Below, one piece after another: positions 1-7,108 of a stretch of DNA of 12,446 nt. The first letter of the stretch is position 1. Every line of letters begins with the position of its first letter. The notes beneath the pieces are model-generated. The model did not search any database and was not told the origin of the DNA. It saw nothing but the letters and a program-made list of their open reading frames with translations. The stretch is from Verrucomicrobiota bacterium (GTDB lineage Bacteria; Verrucomicrobiota; Verrucomicrobiia; Opitutales; Coraliomargaritaceae), in assembly GCA_027620575.1 (NCBI GenBank), contig JAQCDT010000023.1:1-12446 (forward strand). Direction: 5' to 3'. Both the position numbers and the translations under genes were made by a program.

Positions 1-222
1 ATTCAAAATTCCCTCAAAGACAATGATATTCCTTCAGTTTCCTATTACTCTGTTCCCCTTCACCTTCAGCCTGTATTCAAGAATATTGCTTATCAAGTAG
101 GAGATTTCCCTGTTGCTGAAAAAGTGGCGAACCGATGTTTAAGTTTACCCATGAGTCCATACCTGAGTGCCCAAGACCAAAGTCAGGTTATTGAGGCAAT
201 CACCAAAATAGGCAGAGAGTAA
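1..222 (+). CDS. DegT/DnrJ/EryC1 family sugar aminotransferase, C-terminal end only
   Basis: The window opens inside this gene, in frame from base 1; 73 residues remain before TAA at 220-222. The text fits the C-terminal end of PLP-dependent nucleotide-sugar aminotransferases: a PLHLQ motif, then GDFPVAEKVANRCLSLPM and a closing helix. In this family the segment holds substrate-binding residues and the small C-terminal domain; the catalytic lysine lies upstream and is not seen. Members of the WbpE/WlbC type transaminate 3-keto nucleotide sugars to give 3-amino sugars for O-antigen repeats, and this fragment resembles them, but the exact substrate cannot be read from the tail. The flippase follows after 10 bases, so the two are probably co-transcribed. 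The family call is firm; the substrate is open. Confidence 0.85.
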   Translation: MQNSLKDNDIPSVSYYSVPLHLQPVFKNIAYQVGDFPVAEKVANRCLSLPMSPYLSAQDQSQVIEAITKIGRE

Positions 223-232
223 ATATAAAGTT

Positions 233-1684
233 TTGAATTCTGAATTAGAAGTAAACAATATAATAAAATCTATTGGTAAAAACAGTCTTATCTATGGAGT
301 TTCAACCGCGCTTCAACCTCTTGGGGGATTTATTCTCTTACCTCTTTACTCTGAGTACTTTGAGAAATCCGAATTTGGAATTTACACCCTTATTTTACTT
401 ATCTCTACTATATTCAGCACCGTTTTTTATCTTGGAATCAACTCTGCATTCATTCGGTCATATTATGATTACGATTCGGAAGAAGATCGAATTAAAGTTT
501 TCAACACTTCATTGTTTATACTTTTAATTGGTTTATTTTTACAAGTACTCATATGTATTCTTGCTGCAGAATTCCTTTCTGTATCGATTTTAAAGGATGA
601 AAGTTATGTTGGGATTTTAACTATTTCTGTAATAACATCTGGCGTTGGCTTTGTTAATACGGGTTTTTTGAATTACTTAAGAGTTAAGGAGAAAGCGCTA
701 AAATATACACTTGTAAGTTTTTTTTCACTAGTGATAAATATCGCCTTAACCTTATATCTTTTCGAGTATTCAAGTAAGAGTATTAATTCGCCAATATATT
801 CCGCTTTATTCAGCCAATCCTTAACATTAATTCTGCTGATATTTATACATATTAAAGACATAAACTTATTTAATATAAATAAATCTGAAATTAAGACCTT
901 ACTGCATTTTGGTTTGCCTTCAATTTTAGCAGGTATTACGATTATGGTTGGAGAGTGGGGCGATAAGTTTTTAATAAATGAATTTCTTCATAAGGATGAA
1001 CTCGGTATTTTTTCTATGGGATTTAGAATTGCGATGATTTACAATGTAATTGTGGCTATGCCATTTGCTTTGGTTTGGAGTCCATTAATGATTAAAATCC
1101 GAACATATAGTAATGCCAAACTCATCTTTAGTCGTGTAGCTTATCTTTATTTTGCATTTAGCCTAGTTTTTATTTTTACAGTTCATGTTATTCTTGAACC
1201 TATTCTTACGCTTTTGGGTTTTCACTCAAAATTCTATGACTCGTTAAATTATGTCCCATTATTGATGATGGCACTTGCATTGGGTAGTTTGCAAAATATT
1301 TATTCTGCTGGAATTACTTTTGCCAGAAAGCCAATAATTTTTGCTTTCATTTATTTGGCAGTTGGTTGTGCAAATTTCTTTGCATCTTATTATGCTATTA
1401 TTAAATATGGTATTTTCGGAATAATCATTACCTTTATTTTGTTCAAGTTAATCACTTCCATTGCAATTTATTATTTTTCGTCAAAACATTTCAAGTTTCA
1501 GATTTTTGACTTTGGTTACTTAAAGTTAATCACTTTACTATTAGCTGGTATTTTTCTTTATATGAATTATTTTACTAACTATTATTCATTTACTTTTCTC
1601 TTTATTTATTTATTAATTTACTTTATTTATTTATGTAAGGATAAAATTTTGTATATCATCACTTCTTTTAAAAAAAGTATCTAG
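233..1684 (+). CDS. Wzx-type polysaccharide flippase (oligosaccharide translocase)
   Basis: This 483-residue protein is almost entirely hydrophobic helices and fits the polysaccharide synthase/MATE-like (MOP) superfamily, whose members flip undecaprenyl-linked oligosaccharide from the cytoplasmic to the periplasmic face of the inner membrane. Typical marks are the N-terminal GKNSLIYGVST segment leading into helix 1, the FIRSYYDYDSEEDR loop (about residues 73-86) after helix 2, and the GEWGDKFLINEFL segment (about 240-252) followed by ELGIFSMGFRI. The length is usual for Wzx. TTG at 233 is the likely start because the first in-frame ATG lies far downstream and the membrane core would be cut; only a weak AAAG precedes it. 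Base composition is clearly more AT-rich than in the flanking enzymes, and the 3' end is almost only A and T. Such bias is common in flippase genes and also fits separate acquisition. Confidence 0.92.
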   Translation: MNSELEVNNIIKSIGKNSLIYGVSTALQPLGGFILLPLYSEYFEKSEFGIYTLILLISTIFSTVFYLGINSAFIRSYYDYDSEEDRIKVFNTSLFILLIGLFLQVLICILAAEFLSVSILKDESYVGILTISVITSGVGFVNTGFLNYLRVKEKALKYTLVSFFSLVINIALTLYLFEYSSKSINSPIYSALFSQSLTLILLIFIHIKDINLFNINKSEIKTLLHFGLPSILAGITIMVGEWGDKFLINEFLHKDELGIFSMGFRIAMIYNVIVAMPFALVWSPLMIKIRTYSNAKLIFSRVAYLYFAFSLVFIFTVHVILEPILTLLGFHSKFYDSLNYVPLLMMALALGSLQNIYSAGITFARKPIIFAFIYLAVGCANFFASYYAIIKYGIFGIIITFILFKLITSIAIYYFSSKHFKFQIFDFGYLKLITLLLAGIFLYMNYFTNYYSFTFLFIYLLIYFIYLCKDKILYIITSFKKSI

Positions 1685-1693
1685 ATCTAATAC

Positions 1694-3505
1694 ATGACAT
1701 ATACAATAGGATTATCTGCTTACTATCATGATAGTGCGGCTTGTATTCTGAAAAATTCTGAAATCGTTGCTGCTGCACAAGAAGAGCGTTTTACCAGAGT
1801 AAAGCACGATGCGTCATTTCCTCTTAGGGCTTCAATGTATTGTTGTAAGGAAGCAGGCATAAATTTCTCTGACATTGATTTGGTTGGGTACTATGAAATC
1901 CCTAAACTAAAGTTGGATCGATTGACTAAAACATTTGAACACTATGTTCCCTTGGGTTTTGATGCTTTTTCCAATGCGATCTCTAAATGGGTTGGCGGAA
2001 AAGGTGATGTTAGAAATGAAATCCGCAATCTTTTCCCAAATGCATCCATTCATTTCAATGAGCATCATCAATCTCATGCGATGTCTGCTTATTATCCTTC
2101 CCCTTTTGATGATTCCGCTATTTTAACAATCGATGGGGTTGGAGAATGGGCAACAACAACCGTTTCACATGGCATCGGAAATGAATTAAATATTTTAAAG
2201 GAGCTTCATTTTCCCCATTCTTTGGGACTCCTTTATTCAGCATTTACCGCGTTTACAGGTTTCAGAGTTAACTCTGGTGAATATAAGGTTATGGGTTTGG
2301 CTCCTTACGGTGAAGCTAAGTATGCAAAAAAAATCTTTGATGAATTAATCGATATTAAAGAAGATGGATCTTTAAGGCTGAACATGGAATACTTCTCTTT
2401 TCCTTATTGCACTGAAATGACAAACGATAAATTTGCTACTTTATTCGGTGGTTCTAGGAGGCAACCTGAAGCTGAATTAACCCAAAGGGAAATGGATTTG
2501 GCACGATCAGTTCAGGTTGTAGTTGAGGAGGTCGTTCAGCGAATGGCTGGTCATGCATTTGAAGTTACAAAAAGCCAAAACTTATGTCTTGCTGGTGGTG
2601 TTGCTCTTAATTGTGTTTCTAATGGTAAATTACTAAAATCTAAAATATTTAAGAACATTTGGATTCAACCTGCCTCTGGTGATGCTGGAGGAGCTTTGGG
2701 GGCTGCCTTTGGAGCATACTTTAAAAATAATCAACGAAAGCGTTCTGCAGAAAAAAATGATTCTATGAAAGGATCATTTCTTGGTCCCAAGTTTTCTGCA
2801 AGAGAGATTTCTGAATTTTTACGAGTAAGGTCGATAAAACACATACATCTAGATGATTCTAAATTATTTTCGAAGGTAGCAGAAATAATTGCGGCAGAAA
2901 ATGTAGTTGGATGGTTTCAAGGCAGGATGGAATTTGGGCCACGAGCCTTGGGTAATCGTTCAATTTTGGGAGATCCCAGATCTTGCCGAATGCAAGAGGT
3001 AATGAATTTAAAAATAAAATACCGAGAAAGTTTCAGACCGTTCGCTCCGGCCGTTCTTGCTCACAAGCAGGCTGAATGGTTTGGTTTTGATTCTGAAAGT
3101 CCCTACATGCTTTTGGTTGGAGATGTTCTTAAAAAACATCATATTGACGTAGCTTCCGGCAAAGATCTATTTGGTATCGAAAAACTCAAGGTTCCTAGAT
3201 CCAGCATTCCTGCAGTTACGCATGTTGATTATTCAGCTAGAGTTCAAAGCGTTGACGAAAAAAGAAATCCGCCTTTTTTTAAGTTAATATCTGAGTTCGA
3301 AAACCTTACTGGTGTTCCAATTTTAATTAACACATCATTTAATGTTCGAGGAGAGCCGCCAGTATGTTCGATTGAAGATGCATACACTTGTTTTATGCGT
3401 ACTGAAATGGATTTTTTAGTTATGGGAAATTTTATACTGGATAAGAAAGAAATGAATATGGAAGATGTTGATGATGATTGGAGAAAGGAGTTCACTCTTG
3501 ATTAG
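1694..3505 (+). CDS. NodU/CmcH family O-carbamoyltransferase
   Basis: This 603-residue enzyme belongs to the TobZ/NodU/CmcH family, which uses carbamoyl phosphate and ATP to make carbamoyl-adenylate and passes the carbamoyl group to a hydroxyl, here probably of a surface sugar. The N-terminal Kae1-like domain shows YYHDSAACIL (10-19), QEERFTR (29-35), the metal-binding HHQSHA (124-129), DGVGEWATT (147-155), EYKVMGLAPYG (196-206), AGGVALNC (300-307) and GDAGGALGAA (329-338). The C-terminal domain carries WFQGRMEFGPRALGNRSIL (407-425), YRESFRPFAP (443-452) and NTSFNVRGEP (546-555). All expected motifs are present and the length is usual, so it should be active. It starts with ATG 9 bases after the flippase, with no clear ribosome site. 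Its last 8 bases overlap the next small gene, and it heads a coupled four-gene cassette. Confidence 0.95.
   Translation: MTYTIGLSAYYHDSAACILKNSEIVAAAQEERFTRVKHDASFPLRASMYCCKEAGINFSDIDLVGYYEIPKLKLDRLTKTFEHYVPLGFDAFSNAISKWVGGKGDVRNEIRNLFPNASIHFNEHHQSHAMSAYYPSPFDDSAILTIDGVGEWATTTVSHGIGNELNILKELHFPHSLGLLYSAFTAFTGFRVNSGEYKVMGLAPYGEAKYAKKIFDELIDIKEDGSLRLNMEYFSFPYCTEMTNDKFATLFGGSRRQPEAELTQREMDLARSVQVVVEEVVQRMAGHAFEVTKSQNLCLAGGVALNCVSNGKLLKSKIFKNIWIQPASGDAGGALGAAFGAYFKNNQRKRSAEKNDSMKGSFLGPKFSAREISEFLRVRSIKHIHLDDSKLFSKVAEIIAAENVVGWFQGRMEFGPRALGNRSILGDPRSCRMQEVMNLKIKYRESFRPFAPAVLAHKQAEWFGFDSESPYMLLVGDVLKKHHIDVASGKDLFGIEKLKVPRSSIPAVTHVDYSARVQSVDEKRNPPFFKLISEFENLTGVPILINTSFNVRGEPPVCSIEDAYTCFMRTEMDFLVMGNFILDKKEMNMEDVDDDWRKEFTLD
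3484..3490 (+). promoter_or_regulatory. Strong Shine-Dalgarno site (AAAGGAG) inside the end of the carbamoyltransferase gene
   Basis: AAAGGAG lies seven bases upstream of TTG at 3498, inside the last codons of the carbamoyltransferase. It is the best ribosome-binding site in the window, where most genes have little or none. It supports TTG at 3498 as the true start of the 46-residue gene, which has no ATG of its own near its 5' end. Confidence 0.75.
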
Positions 3506-3638
3506 GATAGCTTGGGCAATTTTTTATTTTTTAATTTTCTGGCCCACTGCTTGGGTAAAAAGATTTTTTTCTACTGTGAATTCATTCGGCATAACAAAAG
3601 ATGAAAAGACTTATTGGATAATTAAAAAGTCTAAATGA
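3498..3638 (+). CDS. Small membrane protein resembling the C-terminal part of SxtJ-family proteins
   Basis: This 46-residue gene is easily missed because it is short and starts with TTG. It overlaps the carbamoyltransferase by 8 bases and its TGA overlaps the next ATG in an ATGA junction, and AAAGGAG sits at ideal distance upstream. The product has one hydrophobic helix (about residues 4-20, rich in Ile, Phe and Trp), then a basic, cytoplasmic-looking tail containing KRFF, TYWI and KK. From memory of the family, SxtJ-type membrane proteins, often encoded next to carbamoyltransferases, are about 130 residues long and end in a helix, an arginine-containing loop and an SYW motif. This peptide matches only that final part. 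It could be a naturally short form, a remnant, or an unrelated helper that holds the carbamoyltransferase at the membrane. That it is a gene is well supported; its role is unknown. Confidence 0.78.
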   Translation: MIRIAWAIFYFLIFWPTAWVKRFFSTVNSFGITKDEKTYWIIKKSK

Positions 3639-4642
3639 ATTTAAGATACGAAATAACGCCCCAAATCAGAGATTATGATTTAATTGGCGAATCATTTCGA
3701 CCGCATTTGATGCGTTTTGATAATCCAAATAAAAACTTTCGCTCAGTTTCAACAAATGAGCATGGTTTCCGTAATTCTATTGACATGAATGGCAATGTTA
3801 TTGACCACTCGAAAATTTTTTCAGATCCAAATAATTCTTTTAGTATCATGCTCGGATCTAGTTCTGTTTTTGGGGTTGGGGCTACATCTGATGCTGCATC
3901 AATGCCAAGTCTTTTGAGTAAACTTAGATCTGAGAATTGGTTAAATTTTGGTGGAAGAGCCTATAATTCAACTCAAGAACTCATACTCCTCAGCCTCCAT
4001 TTACATGCTAAGCCAAATAAAATAATAATTTTTTCGGGAGTTAATAACCTTACTCTTGCCTATCTATCAGAAAAAACATCAGACATTTATAATTCATTTT
4101 TTGGGGAAAGTTCTTTTCGGAACGCTCTTTCTACCACACAAAATAAGAAAATTGGGGTTCGTCGGTCATTTTTAAACCTAATGGATGAAATTTACACTAA
4201 ATTCCGTTCTCATAGAAATATGATTTTAACTAGGACTAACAAAGATATTTCAAGCGATTACAACAATATTCTTAAGTGCTTTCAGCGTGATTTGTTTTGT
4301 GCTAAAGCGATCGCTGATGGTCATGGGAGTCAAATTACATTTGTACTTCAACCTCTAGCTACTTGGATAGATAAGAAATTAAGCAATGAAGAATCTCGTC
4401 TTTTTGAATTTCTTGATTCACTGAATAATGACTGGAAAGTTCTCTCAGAATATCTTGGTCTATGGAAAGATAGGTATTTTGAAGATATTGAAAGAATTTG
4501 CACAAATTTGGGTGTCACTTTTATCAACTTGAATTGCGAAGAATTTAGATCTTCTGATTGGCTTTTTGTTGATAGAGTGCACTTAACTGACAATGGATAT
4601 AAACTAGCAGCTAATCTTATTAAGGATAAAATACATTCATGA
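3635..4642 (+). CDS. SGNH/GDSL-type hydrolase of carbamoyltransferase clusters
   Basis: This 335-residue protein fits the SGNH fold, whose members hydrolyse or transfer acyl groups on sugars and lipids. Block I is LGSSSVFGVG (73-82), aligned with the usual LGDSFTFGxG, which makes Ser76 the likely nucleophile and Ser75 the replacement for the usual Asp. Block II is the NFGGRAYNSTQE segment (104-115), block III is GVNN (135-138, usually GxND), and block V is DRVH (313-316), with Asp313 and His316 completing a triad, followed by LTDNGY. No signal peptide is seen, so it probably acts in the cytoplasm or on its inner face. It is joined by ATGA overlaps to the small genes on both sides, so it is translated with the carbamoyltransferase cassette. 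It may remove or move carbamoyl or acyl groups on the glycan; this is inferred from context, and transferase or esterase activity cannot be told apart. Confidence 0.82.
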   Translation: MNLRYEITPQIRDYDLIGESFRPHLMRFDNPNKNFRSVSTNEHGFRNSIDMNGNVIDHSKIFSDPNNSFSIMLGSSSVFGVGATSDAASMPSLLSKLRSENWLNFGGRAYNSTQELILLSLHLHAKPNKIIIFSGVNNLTLAYLSEKTSDIYNSFFGESSFRNALSTTQNKKIGVRRSFLNLMDEIYTKFRSHRNMILTRTNKDISSDYNNILKCFQRDLFCAKAIADGHGSQITFVLQPLATWIDKKLSNEESRLFEFLDSLNNDWKVLSEYLGLWKDRYFEDIERICTNLGVTFINLNCEEFRSSDWLFVDRVHLTDNGYKLAANLIKDKIHS

Positions 4643-4746
4643 AATTTTTACTTTCTGCTCTTGTTAAAATAATTTCTTTTCTCAAAAAAGGAAATAAACA
4701 GAAGAACAAAATTGAAGTGCCTAAGGATAACTATCCTTTGTTTTAA
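4639..4746 (+). CDS. Conserved-looking 35-residue small protein, unknown function
   Basis: A 35-residue reading frame starts at ATG 4639, overlapping the SGNH gene's stop codon as ATGA, and ends with TAA at 4744-4746, 17 bases before the aldolase. The first 14 or so residues form a short hydrophobic or amphipathic stretch (KFLLSALVKIISFL), then comes a strongly basic part with many lysines, and a tail ending in DNYPLF. It has no recognised domain. The coupled start, the exact fit of the frame into an otherwise unused gap and the membrane-like N-terminus argue for a real gene. It may be a membrane-associated accessory of the carbamoyltransferase/SGNH cassette. An AAGGA at about 4622 is rather far from the start, so translation probably depends on the upstream ribosome. 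I cannot assign a family. Confidence 0.6.
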   Translation: MKFLLSALVKIISFLKKGNKQKNKIEVPKDNYPLF

Positions 4747-4763
4747 TATCGCTTTCTTACAAA

Positions 4764-5510
4764 ATGTTACTTGGTTCATGGATACAATTTAGCCAGCCGG
4801 CTCATGCGGAAATTTTAGCTAAAGCCGGATTCGATTGGCTTGCAGTCGATCTTGAGCATAGCGTCATAAGCATAAAAGAAGCTGAAGATCTAGTGCGAAT
4901 CATTGAGCTTTGCGGTGTAGTTCCTTTTGTAAGAATGTCTTCGAACAACCCTGTGCAGATTGCTAGGATTATGGATGCAGGTGCTCACGGAGTTATTGTA
5001 CCAATGGTAAATACTAAAGAAGATGCTATAAAAGCTGTAGAATCTGTATTTTATCCTCTTCAAGGCAAGAGAGGGGTAGGGTTAGCCAGAGCTCATGGAT
5101 ATGGTGCAAAATTTGAAGAGTACCGGCAATGGCTGAAGGAAAATGGAAAAGTAATCGTTCAAATTGAAAATATCGAGGGAGTTAAAAATCTCACGGAGAT
5201 TTTCTCTGTCGAAGGTGTTTTCGGCTTTATTGTAGGACCTTATGATTTGTCCTCTTCTTTGGGAATTCCCGGACAATTAGACCACCCCACTATGATTGAT
5301 ACTCTTAAGGAAATTAATGAAGTTGCATCACAATTTCCTCACATTAAGAAAGGGGTTCATAAAATTTCGATAGATCCACAACCAGTTTTAGATGCTATTG
5401 AAGATGGTTACGATTTGATCGCTTATTCTACAGATATGCTATTCTTGGGGGACTCATGCAGGAATGGAATACAAGAAATTAAAAAAGTGCTCACCAACAG
5501 AATTTTATAA
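4764..5510 (+). CDS. HpcH/HpaI family aldolase
   Basis: This 248-residue TIM-barrel enzyme belongs to the HpcH/HpaI class II pyruvate aldolases, which reversibly join pyruvate and an aldehyde to a 4-hydroxy-2-oxo acid using a divalent metal. Visible features are GSWIQ (4-8), AGFDWLAVDLEHS (21-33) with His32 as likely base, VPFVR (53-57) with the arginine that binds the pyruvate carboxylate, GVIVPMV (76-82), and the metal ligands Glu135 in QIENIEG and Asp161 in GPYDLS. The length is normal and no key residue is missing. Its neighbours make sugar precursors, so it probably works in synthesis of a 3-deoxy-2-keto sugar acid rather than in aromatic breakdown, as in the name-giving family members. 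The aldehyde partner is unknown. It starts 17 bases after the small gene, without a clear Shine-Dalgarno sequence. Confidence 0.92.
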   Translation: MLLGSWIQFSQPAHAEILAKAGFDWLAVDLEHSVISIKEAEDLVRIIELCGVVPFVRMSSNNPVQIARIMDAGAHGVIVPMVNTKEDAIKAVESVFYPLQGKRGVGLARAHGYGAKFEEYRQWLKENGKVIVQIENIEGVKNLTEIFSVEGVFGFIVGPYDLSSSLGIPGQLDHPTMIDTLKEINEVASQFPHIKKGVHKISIDPQPVLDAIEDGYDLIAYSTDMLFLGDSCRNGIQEIKKVLTNRIL

Positions 5511-5517
5511 TATTTAT

Positions 5518-6087
5518 ATGAAACAATGGATTTCTAATTATATTAATGAGTATAAACGCGTACTTGATTCAATACCTACTGATCAAGTTGAAGCGATAAT
5601 CAATAAATTTAAGAATTGTTTAAACAATGATTCACAAATTTTTGTTATCGGAAATGGTGGTAGTGCTGCAAATGCATCGCATTTTGTAACTGATTTAGGC
5701 AAAGGCTCGTCTGATGCAGTTGGCAAAAGATTTCGCTGCATGTCATTAAACGATAACGTTGCATGGATGACCGCATTGGGTAATGACTACTCCTACGCGG
5801 ATGTTTTTCAAAAACAGATATCCAATTTCGCGAGACCTGGAGATTTACTTATCATTTTGAGCGTAAGTGGTAATTCACCTAATGTAGTAAAGGCTATTTC
5901 ATGGGCTAAAGACAACGGAATCAAAACTTTGGCATTGGCTGGTGGTCAGTGTGGTAAGATTACTGAGATTGCAGATGAAAGCTTGATCATTGATTCAAAA
6001 CACTATGGTCATGTAGAGGATGCCCAAATGACAATTGCTCACATTCTTTGCTATGCATTCATGGAAAATGATGATCTTGTGGATTAA
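5518..6087 (+). CDS. SIS-domain sugar isomerase related to phosphoheptose isomerase (GmhA-like)
   Basis: The protein is a single SIS domain of 189 residues from ATG 5518, a start I prefer over in-frame ATG 5464 because it begins with a family-like KQWISNYINEY helix, gives the usual GmhA length and follows the aldolase by 7 bases instead of overlapping it by 47. Phosphosugar-binding motifs are GNGGSAANASHF (45-56) and LSVSGNSPNVV (114-124), with the C-terminal EDAQMTIAH (167-175). GmhA turns sedoheptulose 7-phosphate into D-glycero-D-manno-heptose 7-phosphate; related SIS enzymes act on other ketose phosphates, for example KdsD on ribulose 5-phosphate. Position 59 is Asp, where the catalytic Glu65 of E. 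coli GmhA would align, so this is probably a side branch with a changed substrate. It likely feeds an aldose (phosphate) to the neighbouring aldolase or shares substrate with the cyclase at 10125. Confidence 0.88.
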   Translation: MKQWISNYINEYKRVLDSIPTDQVEAIINKFKNCLNNDSQIFVIGNGGSAANASHFVTDLGKGSSDAVGKRFRCMSLNDNVAWMTALGNDYSYADVFQKQISNFARPGDLLIILSVSGNSPNVVKAISWAKDNGIKTLALAGGQCGKITEIADESLIIDSKHYGHVEDAQMTIAHILCYAFMENDDLVD

Positions 6088-6115
6088 GGACTTTATTCTC
6101 TCTTTTTAAAATAAA

Positions 6116-7108
6116 ATGAAAGAATCTGAGATCAGAAATGCATCAATTCATGACCAGTATCTAGACATGGTCAGGGAGGACGCTTTGGCATATTTTAGCG
6201 ATCCTGATCGTTGCGAAGAAATTAATTGTCCGGCATGCTCTTGTGATCAATCCGTTTTTGAGTTTGAGAAATTTGGATTTAATTACGATCTATGTCCGGA
6301 CTGTGGTACACTCTTCGTCAATCCTCGTCCAAAATTAGAGTATCTGGAAGATTTTTATGTTAATTCACCTTCGAGTCGGTTTTGGGCAGAAGAGTTCTTT
6401 AAACCTGTTGCAGAGGCAAGAAGAGAAAAAATCTTTCATCCTCGTGCAGAACATTTCAACAATTTAATTACAACAGAAGATCAAATTATCGTTGGTGATA
6501 TCGGTGCAGGTTACGGTCTTTTTTTGGAAGAATTATCCAAACTCAGAAAAAATGTTCAGCCATTTGCGATAGAACCAAGTCCTGAGATGGCGGCAATCTG
6601 CAGGGCTAAGAATTTTGAGGTGCTTGAATCTATTATCGAGAAAATTGAAGGGTATGATTCAAGCTTCGATTTTTTATGTTCTTTTGAATTATTTGAGCAT
6701 CTACACACCCCAGCAACCATGCTCATTGCAGCTTTTAAGTTACTCAAGCCAGGAGGATCTCTGCTATTAACCACACTTAATGGCAGGGGTTTTGATATTC
6801 AGCTTATGTGGGAGAAGTCGAAATCTGTATTTCCCCCTCATCATTTAAATTTTTGTAGTCCAGATTCTCTGTCTTTTCTTCTTAAAAAAGTTGGATTTGA
6901 AGTTCTCGAGGCCGAAACACCCGGTGTTTTGGATTGGGATATCATTGAAGGAAATATCAAAAGAGATCAGTTTTCTCCCGATCGATTTTGGGGCTCAATT
7001 GCTGATCATGCCTCAACCGAGTGCAAGCAGGATCTTCAGTCTTGGATCACTAAACACAAGCTCAGTTCGCATATGAGATTAGTTGCCAGAAAGCCGATCC
7101 AATCATGA
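6116..7108 (+). CDS. SAM-dependent methyltransferase with N-terminal zinc ribbon
   Basis: This 330-residue protein has two parts. Residues 38-63 hold CPAC and CPDC pairs spaced as a zinc ribbon, followed by GTLFVNPRP (64-72), a common leader in methyltransferases of sugar and antibiotic clusters. Residues about 124-225 form a class I SAM-binding Rossmann domain, with motif I VGDIGAGYG (126-134), an acidic IEPSPEM (152-158) after strand 2, ELFEHLHTP (191-199) and the post-motif LKPGGSLLLTT (210-220). The C-terminal part, with FPPHHLNFCS, fits the Methyltransf_23 style. It probably methylates an O, N or C position of a sugar intermediate; the site is unknown. A 28-base gap, the largest in the window, separates it from the SIS gene and holds no hairpin. 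Its stop overlaps the CMP-sugar synthetase start as ATGA, which suggests the two act in one pathway. Confidence 0.9.
   Translation: MKESEIRNASIHDQYLDMVREDALAYFSDPDRCEEINCPACSCDQSVFEFEKFGFNYDLCPDCGTLFVNPRPKLEYLEDFYVNSPSSRFWAEEFFKPVAEARREKIFHPRAEHFNNLITTEDQIIVGDIGAGYGLFLEELSKLRKNVQPFAIEPSPEMAAICRAKNFEVLESIIEKIEGYDSSFDFLCSFELFEHLHTPATMLIAAFKLLKPGGSLLLTTLNGRGFDIQLMWEKSKSVFPPHHLNFCSPDSLSFLLKKVGFEVLEAETPGVLDWDIIEGNIKRDQFSPDRFWGSIADHASTECKQDLQSWITKHKLSSHMRLVARKPIQS

Noticed and set aside
1601..1635. Runs of TTTA units near the 3' end of the flippase gene, possible phase-variation repeat
   Set aside because: Two runs of only about three units each, interrupted, and they encode an ordinary hydrophobic helix; too short for slippage control.
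3244..3495. Minus-strand open frame inside the carbamoyltransferase gene
   Set aside because: It lies opposite conserved motifs of a clear gene and its translation is serine-rich with no domain; a shadow frame.
4307..4314. GCGATCGC, the HIP1 octamer abundant in many cyanobacteria
   Set aside because: I noticed one copy in 12.4 kb; a HIP1-rich genome would show several, so it is no evidence for a cyanobacterial source.
5464..5517. Upstream in-frame ATG giving the SIS protein 18 extra residues
   Set aside because: It would overlap the aldolase by 47 bases and add residues unlike the family; ATG 5518 gives the usual N-terminus and length.
6088..6115. Largest gap in the second half of the operon, examined for a terminator or promoter
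   Set aside because: It is an AT-rich 28-base stretch with no inverted repeat and no convincing -35/-10 pair.
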